42,784 nucleotides of DNA from Streptomyces rubellomurinus (GCF_000961885.1 NZ_JZKH01000072.1:1-42784), one strand, 5' to 3'; shown: positions 22,852 through 31,048, counted from the stretch's first letter. The notes: a model not told the origin generated them from the letters alone. Made by a program: numbers and translations.

Positions 22852-24330
22852 TCACCGCCCGGACCACCACCCCGCCACGGAGTCCCACCAGGACGGCCGG
22901 CCCGGCGCCCCGGAGCCGGGTGTTCCCGCCGGGCCGGCCCCGTCCTGGCGGGTCGGGCCGGACCGGTGCTCGCCGGGCCGCGGGGCCGTCTGCGGCGGTG
23001 TCCACGCGGGCCGGTCGGCGGCGGGCGGCCGGGGCGGGGTGAAGGCGCTGTACAGCACCGGCAGGGCGGTCAGGGCCCGCGACCACGGGGACGGCCGCCA
23101 GGTCAGGTCGCTCGGCGGCACGGCGAGTTGGAGGTCCGGCAGGCGGTGCAGCAGGGTCTCCAGCGCGGTCTCGGCGATGATCCGCGCCGGGTGCTGAGCC
23201 GGGCAGACGTGCGGGCCGGCGCCCCAGGCGAGGTGGGCCCGGTTGCCGCCCAGCGCGCCCTGCGCGGCGGAGGCCAGGCCCTGGGCGGCCGGGTCGGCGT
23301 TGGCGGCGGCCAGGCCGAGCACCAGCATGTCGCCGGCCCGGACGTACCGGCCGCCGAGCACGGTGTCGGCGGTGGCCCAGCGGCCGGGGAGGTTCTGCAT
23401 CGGCGGGTCGCGCCACAGCACCTCCTCCAGCGCGTCGGAGACGGTGAGCCGGCCGCCGGCGAGGGTGGTGCGGAAGCGCCGGTCGGTGAGCAGCAGCCGC
23501 AGCGTGTTGCCGATCCAGTTGATGGAGGTCTCGTTCCCGGCGATCATCAGCACCACCAGGTGGTGCACGGCCTCCTCGTCGGTCAGCCCGGCCGGGTGGG
23601 CAAGCAGCCAGGAGGTGAGGTCGGCGCCGAGCGTGGCCCGGCGGCGGCGCACCAGGTCGTGCATGATCGCCTGGAACTCGGTGCCGGCGCGCACCGACCG
23701 GGGCCCGCTGTCCACGATGTGGCTGATCAGCTCGGCGAGCAGGGGCCCGGCCCCGGAGGGCAGGCCGAGCAGCTGGGTGAAGACCAGCACCGGCAGCGGG
23801 CGGGCGTACCGGGCGACCAGGTCGGCGGTGCCGTCCGGCCCCCAGCCGTCGATCAGGCTGTCGGCGGCGGCCTCGGTGGTCTCGCGCAGCTGGTGGTGGT
23901 CGATCTGCGCGAGGGTGTCGGAGACGGCGGCGCGCAGCCGCTGGTGCTCGGCGCCGTCGAGGTGGAGCAGGGTGGGCCGCCAGGCGGTCATCGGCCGCAG
24001 CCGGGAGTCGGGGGCCAGCCGGCCCTCGGCGGGCACCCGCCAGTGCCGCGAGTCGCTGGAGAACAGGGCGTCGTTGCGGGTGAGTTCGAGCAGCTCGGGG
24101 TAGCCGAGCACGAGCCACGCCTCGACGCCGGGCTCCAGCTCGATCGGCGCGACCGGGCCGTGGCGTTCGCGCATCCGGGCGTACAGGCCGTGCGGGTCCT
24201 CGGCGACGGCGGCGCCGTACAGCCCGGTCGGCGGGCCGTCCGCGGGGGCGGATCGGCCTGCGCCGTACGGGAGTTCGCCGCCGGGGCCGATCGGGCAGCC
24301 GTTCCCGCCGAACGCGTCGGGCGCGCTCAT
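22852..24330 (-). CDS. Conservon-associated cytochrome P450 (CvnE type)
   Basis: The 492-residue protein has the P450 I-helix motif AGNETSINW at about 234-242, the K-helix ALEEVLWRDPP, and the haem loop WGAGPHVCPAQH with the axial thiolate at about Cys376. The last 80 residues or so form an unusual Pro/Gly-rich tail ending PSWWDSVAGWWSGR, which most P450s (about 400 residues) lack. Its ATG overlaps the GTPase stop by 4 bases, making it the last gene of the conservon. Some conservons carry a P450 of this kind; its substrate is unknown and it may act as the output or sensor of the signalling complex. Confidence 0.9.
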   Translation of the reverse strand: MSAPDAFGGNGCPIGPGGELPYGAGRSAPADGPPTGLYGAAVAEDPHGLYARMRERHGPVAPIELEPGVEAWLVLGYPELLELTRNDALFSSDSRHWRVPAEGRLAPDSRLRPMTAWRPTLLHLDGAEHQRLRAAVSDTLAQIDHHQLRETTEAAADSLIDGWGPDGTADLVARYARPLPVLVFTQLLGLPSGAGPLLAELISHIVDSGPRSVRAGTEFQAIMHDLVRRRRATLGADLTSWLLAHPAGLTDEEAVHHLVVLMIAGNETSINWIGNTLRLLLTDRRFRTTLAGGRLTVSDALEEVLWRDPPMQNLPGRWATADTVLGGRYVRAGDMLVLGLAAANADPAAQGLASAAQGALGGNRAHLAWGAGPHVCPAQHPARIIAETALETLLHRLPDLQLAVPPSDLTWRPSPWSRALTALPVLYSAFTPPRPPAADRPAWTPPQTAPRPGEHRSGPTRQDGAGPAGTPGSGAPGRPSWWDSVAGWWSGR

Positions 24331-24953
24331 CCGCCCAGCTCCAGCAGCGAGCTGCGGTGCAGGTGGTCCACGAAGTCGATCAGCAGGTCGTAGGACTGCC
24401 GGCGGTCGCGGGCGTCGCAGAACAGCAGCGGCACGTCGGGCAGCACGTCGAGCGCCGAGCGCAGCTGCTCCTCCGGGTAACTCGGCGTTCCCGGGAAGGT
24501 GTTGACGGCGACGGCGAACGGGATGCCCTGCTCCTCCAGCCGGCCGAGGACGTCGAAGCTGTCGTTCAGCCGGCGCGGGTCGACCATCACGATGGCGCCG
24601 AGCGCGCCGCGCGAGAGGTCCTCCCAGAGCGGCTGGAAGCGCTGCTGCCCGGGTGTGCCGAACAGGTACAGCGCCAGCCGGGAGTTGAGGGTGATCCGGC
24701 CGAAGTCCAGCGCCACCGTGGTGGTGGTCTTCCCGCCGAGCCCGGTGAGGTCGTCGACGCCGGTGCTCGCGGCGGTCATGTCCTCCTCGGTGCGCAGCGG
24801 GGTGATCTCGCTGAGCGAGCCGACCAGGGTGGTCTTGCCCACCCCGAACGGGCCGGTGACGAGGATCTTCACCGCGCCGCGCACCGAGGAGGGCAGGTAC
24901 TGCGGCCCGGCCGGCAGGTCGGCCGGGGCTTCAGCGGAGTTGGCGGAGGCCAA
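24327..24953 (-). CDS. Conservon small GTPase (CvnD type)
   Basis: The 208-residue protein has a P-loop GPFGVGKTTLVGS at about 36-48 and the switch-region LFGTPGQQRF, placing it in the MglA-like/Ras-like GTPase class found in conservons. VNTFPG replaces the usual NKxD base-specificity loop, a known feature of the class. TTG 24953 is the only start with a ribosome site (GAGGT, 4-5 bases away) and overlaps the DUF742 gene by 23 bases. In S. coelicolor the Cvn proteins form a membrane-proximal complex resembling eukaryotic G-protein signalling. Confidence 0.92.
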   Translation of the reverse strand: MASANSAEAPADLPAGPQYLPSSVRGAVKILVTGPFGVGKTTLVGSLSEITPLRTEEDMTAASTGVDDLTGLGGKTTTTVALDFGRITLNSRLALYLFGTPGQQRFQPLWEDLSRGALGAIVMVDPRRLNDSFDVLGRLEEQGIPFAVAVNTFPGTPSYPEEQLRSALDVLPDVPLLFCDARDRRQSYDLLIDFVDHLHRSSLLELGG

Positions 24954-25278
24954 CGAGCACCTCTTCCAGGAGGGTCGTGGGCAGGCGCTCGGCCTGCGGG
25001 ACGGGCGGGAGGACCTGGACGGCGCCGAGGTCCCAGAGGTCGCCGACCAGCACCTTGGCCACGCCGAGCGGCAGCCCCAGGTGGGCGGCCACCTCGGCGA
25101 CGGACAGCAGGCTGCGGCACAGTCCGAGGATGCGCCGGTGCTCCCGGTTGAGCAGCACGTGCCGGGGCAGCTCGGGCGGCCGCGGCACCGCGTTCACCAG
25201 GCTCTCGACGGCGAGCTCGGCCCGGGTGGGCCGGCTGCGCCCGCCGGTGACGACGTAGGGCCGGACGGGCCCGATCAC
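24931..25278 (-). CDS. Conservon DUF742 protein (CvnC type)
   Basis: The 115-residue protein starts with GPVRPYVVTGGRSRP, the DUF742 opening, and contains a winged-helix-like segment, LCRSLLSVAEVAAHLGLPLGVAKVLVGDL. Its GTG start at 25278 overlaps the roadblock stop (GTGA), so expression is coupled. DUF742 proteins are obligate conservon members; whether the winged helix binds DNA or a partner protein is not known. Confidence 0.92.
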   Translation of the reverse strand: MIGPVRPYVVTGGRSRPTRAELAVESLVNAVPRPPELPRHVLLNREHRRILGLCRSLLSVAEVAAHLGLPLGVAKVLVGDLWDLGAVQVLPPVPQAERLPTTLLEEVLVGLRQLR

Positions 25279-25688
25279 CGCAGGCCGCCCGCCGCGTGGT
25301 CGAACCGCGGCGGGCTGGTCAGGTGGGTGCCGATCCGCTCGACCATCATCTGCATCTGGTAGGCGACCAGCCCGGCGTCGACCGCGTCGCCGGTGACCAC
25401 GGCCAGGTGCGCGCCGGCCCCGGCGGCGACGATGAACAGGTAGCCGCCGCCGTACTCGACGACGATCTGCCGGGTGGTGCTGCCCTGACCGCCGAAGCCG
25501 TCCGCCACGCCCCGGGCCAGGGACTGCAGGCCGGAGCAGGCGGCGGCGAGCCGTTCGGCGTCCTCGCGCGCGATCCGGGCGCTGCGGCCGATCTCCAGGC
25601 CGTCGCTGGAGACGACGACGGCGTGCTGGACGTGCGGCACGGCGATGATGTCGGCGAGCAGCCAGCCGAGGTCAGGGGTGGTGGTCAT
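25275..25688 (-). CDS. Conservon roadblock/LC7 protein (CvnB type)
   Basis: The 137-residue protein is a single roadblock/LC7 domain: LGWLLADIIAVPHVQHAVVVSSDGL at the start and ERLAAACSGLQSLARGVAD in the middle. Such proteins dimerise and act as GTPase-activating or scaffolding partners of MglA-like GTPases, here the downstream gene. GGAGAG lies 4-5 bases before ATG 25688, and the start overlaps the histidine kinase gene by 17 bases. Confidence 0.93.
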   Translation of the reverse strand: MTTTPDLGWLLADIIAVPHVQHAVVVSSDGLEIGRSARIAREDAERLAAACSGLQSLARGVADGFGGQGSTTRQIVVEYGGGYLFIVAAGAGAHLAVVTGDAVDAGLVAYQMQMMVERIGTHLTSPPRFDHAAGGLR

Positions 25689-26925
25689 GGAACTCTCCGG
25701 GCTGGGGAAGTCGGGGGGAAGCGGAACGGGAAGGGTCGGTCGGGGGCTGGTTCCGGGCGTCCGAGCGGCCGCTGGCCGTCCCGGCCTGGAACATCGCCAT
25801 GAACGCCTGCGCGTCCCGGGCCGAGCGGTACGGCGGGGCGGGCGGCGGCGCGGGGGCGGCGTGCTGGGCGGGGCGGCCCGGGCGGCCGCGCCGGTGGCTC
25901 CGGCGGGGCAGCGGCGGGGGCGGGCCGTCGGCCGAGTAGGACGGCGGGGCCTCCACCAGGGGGTGGCCGGTGAGGTGGCCGGCCGGGCGCGCGGAGCCGA
26001 AGGCCGGGCCCTCCGGGCCGAGGCCGGGGACGGTGGGCGGGAGCGGCTCGGTGAGCAGCGCGTTCGGCAGCATCACGACCACCCGCACGCCGCCGTACGG
26101 CGAGGGCGCGGAGCTGAGGGTGACCCGGAAGCCGTACTGCTCGGCTAGCCGGCCGACCGCCGCCAGGCCCAGCTGCGGGGCTTCGCCGAGCCGGGAGACC
26201 TCCAGGGTGGTGCCGCCGGCCAGGGTCGCGGCGGCCTTGGCGACGGCGAGTTCCGGCATGCCGACGCCGCAGTCGTCGATCTCGATGACGGCGCCGTTGT
26301 GCACCGGCACCACCGTGACGAACACCTGGGTGCTGGGCGGGGAGTAGCGGGTGGCGTTGTCCAGCAGTTCGGCGGTGGCGTGGATCAGCGCCTCCGCGGC
26401 GGCGCCGATCACCGCGGTCTCGATCCGGCTGCGCAGCACCACCCGCTGGAACGGCAGGATGCGCGACTGGGCGCCGCGCACGACGTCCTCCAGCGGGACG
26501 GGCTCCGGCCAGTGCCGCCCGGCCCGGGCGCCGCACAGCACGGCCAGGGTCTGGGCGAGGCGCGCCTGTTGGGCGGCGGCGTGGTCGGCCTTGAGCAGGC
26601 CCTCCAGCAGCGCCGGGTCGTCGTGGGTGCGTTCCATCTCGTCGAGCAGCGCCTGCTGGTCGTGGGCCATGACGAGGATGCGGCGGGCGACGCTGAGGAA
26701 GGCCCGCTGGGCGGCGGCGGTGAGCTCCTGCTCGTGCTGGACGGCGGCCAGTTCGGCGCCGCGGCGGGCGACTTCGGCGTCCAGTTCGCCCTGGAGGAGG
26801 GCGAGTTCGCGCTGCAGCAGGTCGGCGCGCCGGCGCTGGGTGACGGACACGGCGTGGTAGTGCGCGGCGGCCACCAGGGCGAGGACGGCGAGCACGCCGG
26901 TTGCCGTTGCGCACCACTGAGTCAT
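25672..26925 (-). CDS. Conservon sensor histidine kinase (CvnA type), short form
   Basis: The 417-residue protein has one N-terminal membrane helix (about residues 5-24), a coiled-coil with QRRRADLLQRELALLQ, and an HATPase domain with N-box ATAELLDNATRYSPP (about 193-207) and G1-box DDCGVGMPE. A His/Pro/Arg-rich disordered tail ends the protein. Most CvnA kinases are much larger, with an extracellular nitrate-sensor-type domain and HAMP; both are absent, so any signal must be sensed in or below the membrane. Either ATG 26925 or GTG 26931 could start it. No ribosome site is present, and TACAAT lies 7 bases before the GTG, suggesting a leaderless transcript. Confidence 0.9.
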   Translation of the reverse strand: MTQWCATATGVLAVLALVAAAHYHAVSVTQRRRADLLQRELALLQGELDAEVARRGAELAAVQHEQELTAAAQRAFLSVARRILVMAHDQQALLDEMERTHDDPALLEGLLKADHAAAQQARLAQTLAVLCGARAGRHWPEPVPLEDVVRGAQSRILPFQRVVLRSRIETAVIGAAAEALIHATAELLDNATRYSPPSTQVFVTVVPVHNGAVIEIDDCGVGMPELAVAKAAATLAGGTTLEVSRLGEAPQLGLAAVGRLAEQYGFRVTLSSAPSPYGGVRVVVMLPNALLTEPLPPTVPGLGPEGPAFGSARPAGHLTGHPLVEAPPSYSADGPPPPLPRRSHRRGRPGRPAQHAAPAPPPAPPYRSARDAQAFMAMFQAGTASGRSDARNQPPTDPSRSASPRLPQPGEFHDHHP

Positions 26926-26938
26926 CGTCACGTCGCGA

Positions 26939-26944
26939 ATTGTA
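26939..26944 (-). promoter_or_regulatory. -10 box of the conservon operon
   Basis: TACAAT on the minus strand matches the vegetative -10 consensus at five of six bases. It lies 7 bases before GTG 26931. No clear -35 at 17-18 bases was seen. Confidence 0.55.
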
Positions 26945-26964
26945 GGGCGATGATCGCACGAAGG

Positions 26965-26997
26965 TGTGAACGGATCTCGCCATGTGACCGGATCTCG
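26965..26997 (-). repeat. Two 15-bp direct repeats upstream of the conservon promoter
   Basis: TGTGAACGGATCTCG (26965-26979) and TGTGACCGGATCTCG (26983-26997) differ at one base and repeat every 18 bp. They begin 20 bases upstream of the -10 box, so they cover the -35 region and could be a regulator's site. Confidence 0.6.
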
Positions 26998-27392
26998 TCA
27001 ATATCCGGCAACGGGGCGCCGGTTCGGCCTCGTTCGACCGCGATCCGGAGCCGGCGGTCCCGCCTGGTCCGGGCCTTGGCGGTGCCGCGCAGGGCCCGTG
27101 ATTGGCCGAACCGCACCGGTCGATGTGGAGGAATTGTGTGCGGGGTGTCGGCAAGGCGGCCCCGTCCGGTGCAGGCAGGGCACCTCGGGTGCCGGGCCGT
27201 CCCGCTCCGGCGGGCCGCCGCGACGGGTCGGGCCCGCCACCTGCGCCAAGAGGAGGAGAACCCCAGCGGGAAGCGCCAGTTGACGGGTCCGTCCCCGTTC
27301 GTCCCGGGCGGACGGCTTGGAATCAGAGCTCCCTAGGATTAACGTCTGATAACGCAGCGCGGTCGTCAACGCCGTACCCAGACGGCACCGTG
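26998..27392. other. Intergenic region between conservon and riboswitch
   Basis: Short frames exist on both strands but have no family resemblance and poor ribosome sites, so I call no gene. The right end is AT-richer and holds a possible promoter for the riboswitch transcript: TTGGAA (27317-27322), a 17-base spacer and TAACGT (27340-27345). TAGGAT (27334-27339) is an alternative -10. Confidence 0.45.
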
Positions 27393-27540
27393 CGCGTCGC
27401 CTAATCCCGCCGGCCGGCCTCCGGGCAGGCCAGGGAGCCGGGGAACCACGTTCCTTGGGGTGAATCGGCGGGGCCCCGGCCCGGCCGTAGGAGACCTTCC
27501 TGCTCCGAACCCGTCAGCTAACCCGGTAGGCGCGAGGGAA
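27393..27540 (+). ncRNA. c-di-AMP riboswitch (ydaO-yuaA class)
   Basis: The segment holds the conserved core words of the class in order: ACCACGTTCC, TTGGGGTGAATC, CTCCGAACCCGTCAGCTAACC and GGTAGGCGCGAGGGAAGG. Closing stem P1 pairs CGCCTA (27398-27403) with TAGGCG (27527-27532). In Streptomyces these riboswitches precede cell-wall hydrolase genes and shut them off when c-di-AMP is high; an M23 peptidase follows here. Confidence 0.88.
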
Positions 27541-27558
27541 GGAAAGGAGCGCGCCTCC

Positions 27559-28428
27559 GTGGCGTCGACGCACACCCCGGCCCACCCGGCCGGACCCGCA
27601 ACCGGCACCCAGCTGCTCGACCACCCCGGCCAGGACGGCCCGGCCGGCTCCGCCGGTCCGGACGGCCCGGACGGCCCGGAGGCCTTCGGTACCGAGGTCG
27701 AGACCAACCGCCACCGGCTGCCCCGTCAGACCCGCGGCGCCTCCCCGCTGCTCGGCGTCACCGCCGTCGCCGCCACCCTGGGCGCCACCGGATTCGCCTC
27801 CGCCACCCCGGCCGCCGCCCCCGCCATCGAGGCCCCCGACGAGACCCCGGTCGTGCTCTCCGCCGACCCGGGCCTCGCGCTCGCCGCCCGCATCCAGCAG
27901 CAGGCCGACAGCCAGCGCACCGCCGCCGAGGAGAGCGCCCGCCTGCAGGCCGCCAAGGAGGCCGAGGCCAAGGCCGCCGCCAAGGAGGCCGAGGCCAAGC
28001 GCGCCGCCGAGGAGGCCGAGCGCGCCAAGGCCGCCGCCCTCACCCTGCCGGTCGCCGACTACCGGCTCTCCGCCCACTACGGGCAGAGCGCCCGCTACTG
28101 GGCCCACCTGCACACCGGCCTGGACTTCGCCGCCGACACCGGCACCCCGGTGATGGCGGTCGGCCAGGGCACCATCACCTCGGCCGGCTGGTCCGGCTCG
28201 TACGGCTACCGGATCGTCGAGACCCTGCCGGACGGCACCGAGATCTGGTACTGCCACCTCTCCTCGATCATCAAGGGCTCCGGCCAGGTCACCGCGGGCC
28301 AGCAGATCGGCAAGGTCGGCGCCACCGGCAACGTCACCGGCCCGCACCTGCACCTGGAGGTCCGCCCGGGCGGCGGCGCCCCGGTCGACCCGGAGCCCTG
28401 GCTCCAGCAGCGCGGCCTCAACCCCTGA
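27559..28428 (+). CDS. M23-family peptidoglycan endopeptidase
   Basis: The 289-residue protein has a polar N-terminus, a hydrophobic signal/anchor at about 57-80 (LLGVTAVAATLGATGFASA), an Ala/Glu/Lys coiled-coil (about 110-160) and a C-terminal M23 LytM domain. The zinc ligands are in HTGLDFAAD and HLHLEVRPG. M23 enzymes cut peptide cross-bridges of peptidoglycan during growth. GTG 27559 has GGAAAGGAG ending 9 bases upstream, just behind the riboswitch, so translation or transcription is expected to fall when c-di-AMP is bound. The signal region starts about 55 residues in, longer than usual. Confidence 0.9.
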   Translation: MASTHTPAHPAGPATGTQLLDHPGQDGPAGSAGPDGPDGPEAFGTEVETNRHRLPRQTRGASPLLGVTAVAATLGATGFASATPAAAPAIEAPDETPVVLSADPGLALAARIQQQADSQRTAAEESARLQAAKEAEAKAAAKEAEAKRAAEEAERAKAAALTLPVADYRLSAHYGQSARYWAHLHTGLDFAADTGTPVMAVGQGTITSAGWSGSYGYRIVETLPDGTEIWYCHLSSIIKGSGQVTAGQQIGKVGATGNVTGPHLHLEVRPGGGAPVDPEPWLQQRGLNP

Positions 28429-28479
28429 GGCCCGTGAAGCCCCTGAGGCCGTGAGGCCGTGAGGCCCGTGCGCTCGTGC

Positions 28480-28528
28480 CGGAAGGGCCCCGGCGGTGGA
28501 AGCGCGTTCCACCGCCGGGGCCCTTCCG
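28480..28528 (+). terminator. Terminator of the M23 gene
   Basis: A perfect 22-bp stem (28480-28501 with 28507-28528) with loop GCGCG, the longest perfect hairpin I found in the window. GAGGCCGT-type repeats lie between it and the stop codon (28427-28470). Confidence 0.9.
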
Positions 28529-28559
28529 CGTTCTCACCCGGATGCTCCTCCGGGCGTCC

Positions 28560-29432
28560 TCACTCCGCCGGCAGCTGCGCCAGGTACGCCTCGATCTCCT
28601 CCGGCCCCGGCTCCGGCGCCAGCTCCGGGAACTCCTCGACCAGCAGCCGCGGCAGCCCCGGCACCGTCCACTCCCCGGACAGGTCGAGCGCCGCCTCGGC
28701 CGCCGCCTCCTCGAACGACCCGAAGTCCCCGGCCAGTTCGTCCGGCATCGGCCGCCCCAGCGCGTTCAGCTCGGCCAGGTTGCGGTAGCTGCGCCGCATC
28801 AGGCCGTGCTCCAGCAGCCGCCGCGCGCCATCGGTGGCCATGCCCACCGACAGCACCCGGGCCGGGCCCCAGCCGCGCTCGTCGAGCTCGTCCAGCCACC
28901 CGGTCGCCGCCAGCGCCTCGTACCCGGCCAGCCGCTTCTCCTCCGACAGCGCCGCGTAGCCGGCCAGCCACGCCCGCACCGCCGCCGGGTCCGCGACGTC
29001 CACCCCGTGCGCGTGCATCAGCAGCGCGTGCAGCCGCGGCCAGGTCACCAGGTCGGCGCGGCGCAGCAGCCCGGCCGCGACCTCGCCCTGCCACTCGGCC
29101 TCGGCGTGCAGCCGCTCTTGGCGCTTGGCGTTGAGCCGCTTCGCCGCCCGCTGGTGGTCGACCAGCAGCCGGACGGCGTCGCCGTACGCGAGCGGGTCCT
29201 CCTCCGGCGCGGGTTGGACGTACAGGTGGAGGCGTTCGTACAGCAGCTGCTCCACCGCGTTCGAGGTCAGCTCGGGCCAGCCGTCGTGCATCCTGCCCTC
29301 GCCGAGCTCCAGCAGCGCCAGCACCGCGCGCAGCGGCGCCTCGGCCACCGGCGCGCGGTCCTGCTCGGCCGCCCAGGCGAGCAGGTCGGCGGCCCTGGTG
29401 CGCGGGGCGAGCCGCAGGTCTTCGTCGTTCAT
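28560..29432 (-). CDS. Conserved hypothetical protein, 290 aa
   Basis: The soluble, acidic, helix-rich protein starts MNDEDLRLAPRTRAADLLAW and ends EEIEAYLAQLPAE. Repeated helical pairs (LLAWAAEQ, LRAVLALLELGEG, LHALLMHAHG, LAGYAALSEEKRLAGYEALAATG) suggest an alpha-solenoid. Codon bias is strong. No family is recognised. The ATG lies 7 bases after TACCGT (29445-29440, minus), a possible -10, so translation may be leaderless. It is divergent from the GNAT gene with only 42 bases between starts. Confidence 0.65.
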   Translation of the reverse strand: MNDEDLRLAPRTRAADLLAWAAEQDRAPVAEAPLRAVLALLELGEGRMHDGWPELTSNAVEQLLYERLHLYVQPAPEEDPLAYGDAVRLLVDHQRAAKRLNAKRQERLHAEAEWQGEVAAGLLRRADLVTWPRLHALLMHAHGVDVADPAAVRAWLAGYAALSEEKRLAGYEALAATGWLDELDERGWGPARVLSVGMATDGARRLLEHGLMRRSYRNLAELNALGRPMPDELAGDFGSFEEAAAEAALDLSGEWTVPGLPRLLVEEFPELAPEPGPEEIEAYLAQLPAE

Positions 29433-29474
29433 GCTCCGAACGGTAGCCGCCGGGCGCCGGTAGGGTCGGCAGCC

Positions 29475-30119
29475 ATGGTCCCCGTACGACTCACCGGCCC
29501 CCGGCTGGCCATCCGCGAGCACCACCACACCCCGGAGGAAGTGGCGGCGCTGCACGCCGTGTTCGGCGACCCGGAGGTCACCCGCCACCTGCCGTTCGGG
29601 CCGCGCGACCCGGACACCTGCGCCGACCAGCTGGAACTCTGCCTGGACGAGGCGATGGCCGAGCCGCGCCGGGTCTACCGGCTCGCCGTCACCCTGCGCG
29701 CCGACGCGACGGGCGAAGCCGACGCAGGAGCTGGCACCGACGTCGACGCCGCCGACCCGGCCCGCGCGACCCTGATCGGCCAGGGCTCGCTCACGCTCGG
29801 CCCGCGCCGCAGCGCCCACCTCGGCTACGCGCTGCGCCGCGACGCGTGGGGCCGCGGCTACGCGGGCGAGCTGGCCGGGCTGCTCTGCGGCCTCGCATTC
29901 GGCCCGCTCGGCGTGCACCGGCTGGTCGCCCTGACCGACGTGGACAACCGGGCCTCCGCCCGGGTGCTCACCCGGCTCGGCTTCCAGCTGGAGGGCCGGG
30001 TGCGGCACGACGTGTACCGGGACGGCGTCTGGTCGGACTCGCAGCAGTACGCGCTGCTCGCCGACGAGTGGCCCCCGCCGGGCGCCGCGGCCCCGGCCGG
30101 GGGCACGGCCGGGGGTTAA
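29475..30119 (+). CDS. GNAT-family N-acetyltransferase (RimJ/RimL type)
   Basis: The 214-residue protein has the GNAT fold landmarks: LTGPRLAIREH at the start, GYALRRDAWGRGYAGELAGLLCGLAF (acetyl-CoA pyrophosphate loop RxxxxGxG/A at about 123-130) and NRASARVLTRLGFQLEGRVRHDVYRDG. This is the RimJ/RimL-like branch that acetylates N-terminal amines or small molecules. An Ala/Asp-rich insertion at about 76-95 is unusual. The start ATG 29475 lies 8 bases after TAGGGT, a possible -10, with no ribosome site. Substrate unknown. Confidence 0.85.
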   Translation: MVPVRLTGPRLAIREHHHTPEEVAALHAVFGDPEVTRHLPFGPRDPDTCADQLELCLDEAMAEPRRVYRLAVTLRADATGEADAGAGTDVDAADPARATLIGQGSLTLGPRRSAHLGYALRRDAWGRGYAGELAGLLCGLAFGPLGVHRLVALTDVDNRASARVLTRLGFQLEGRVRHDVYRDGVWSDSQQYALLADEWPPPGAAAPAGGTAGG

Positions 30120-30232
30120 CCCCACCCCCGATCCGCCAGGCCTCCCGATGGTCCCCCGGCCCCCCGCCCGGCCAGACTGTGGAACGTCAAACGAATGCGA
30201 ACGACCGCGAGAACGAGGGGCCGGGGGCCGGG

Positions 30233-31048
30233 ATGAGCAGCAGCACGCAGGACCGCGCGTGGAACGTCCTGGACGGGGACGGGGACGGGGGCCACGACGC
30301 GTACGACCGCGACGCGTACGACCGCGACGCGTACGACCGCGACGCGTACGCCCACGACGCGTACGACCACGGCCGGAGCCCCGCCCGGGCTCGCCGCACC
30401 GAGGAGCCGCCGCCCTTCTGGCGGGCGCCGTTCTCCGCGCACTACTACCGCGAGGTCGGCTACGCCCTCACCGGCCTGCCGGTGGCGATCGCGGGCTTCG
30501 TCCTCGGCGTCACGCTGTTCAGCGTCGGCCTCGGCACCCTCGTCACCTGCCTCGGCCTGCCCGTCCTGGCCGCGCTGACCAGCACCGCCCGCGGCTTCGG
30601 CCGGCTGGAGCGGGCCCGGGTGCGCAGCCTGCTCGCCGTGGACGTGCCGGGCCCGGCGCCGGTGCGGCAGACCCGACCGGGCCTGTGGGGCGGGGTCACC
30701 GCGCGGCTCGCGGACGTGGCGGGCTGGAAGGCCGTGCTGCACCAGGTGCTGATGTTCCCGTGGGCCGTCTTCCGCTTCTCCGTGACGCTGACCTTCCTAC
30801 TGCTCGGCTGGGCGATGGCGCTGTACCCGGTCTACCACTGGGTCTTCCCGACCTTCGTCCACTGGCCCGGGTACCGGATCGTCGACTTCCACGACGGCGC
30901 CGACCACTACGCCTACTACGTCCAGTCGCCGGCGCAGATCGCCGGGTTCTCCGCGATCGGGCTGGTGATCGTGTTCCTCACCGCGCAGCTGGTGCGCGGC
31001 CTGACCAACGTCGACCGGGCCGCCGCCCGGGGCCTGCTCGGCCGCTGA
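30233..31048 (+). CDS. Sensor-domain membrane protein with N-terminal DAYDR repeats
   Basis: The 271-residue protein has a disordered acidic N-terminus of five DAYDR-like units (residues 22-46), then a membrane region with helices at about 76-98, 100-120, 180-205 and 240-260. The core, FSAHYYREVGYALTGLPVAI with RLLxVDVPxP-like RSLLAVDVPGP, matches the 'putative sensor' domain found at the N-terminus of some actinobacterial histidine kinases. Here it stands alone with no kinase domain. ATG 30233 has only a weak GGGCCGGG site. What it senses or partners with is unknown. Confidence 0.78.
   Translation: MSSSTQDRAWNVLDGDGDGGHDAYDRDAYDRDAYDRDAYAHDAYDHGRSPARARRTEEPPPFWRAPFSAHYYREVGYALTGLPVAIAGFVLGVTLFSVGLGTLVTCLGLPVLAALTSTARGFGRLERARVRSLLAVDVPGPAPVRQTRPGLWGGVTARLADVAGWKAVLHQVLMFPWAVFRFSVTLTFLLLGWAMALYPVYHWVFPTFVHWPGYRIVDFHDGADHYAYYVQSPAQIAGFSAIGLVIVFLTAQLVRGLTNVDRAAARGLLGR
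30296..30370 (+). repeat. Five 15-bp in-frame tandem repeats coding DAYDR
   Basis: The unit GACGCGTACGACCGC occurs three times exactly, then twice with changes (GCCCAC, GACCAC endings). Near-identity at DNA level, including third positions, shows recent slippage expansion. A shorter GGGGAC repeat precedes it. Confidence 0.85.

Noticed and set aside
27102..27404. 100-codon plus-strand ORF before the riboswitch
   Set aside because: No family resemblance, low-quality start, and it runs through the predicted promoter and into the riboswitch.
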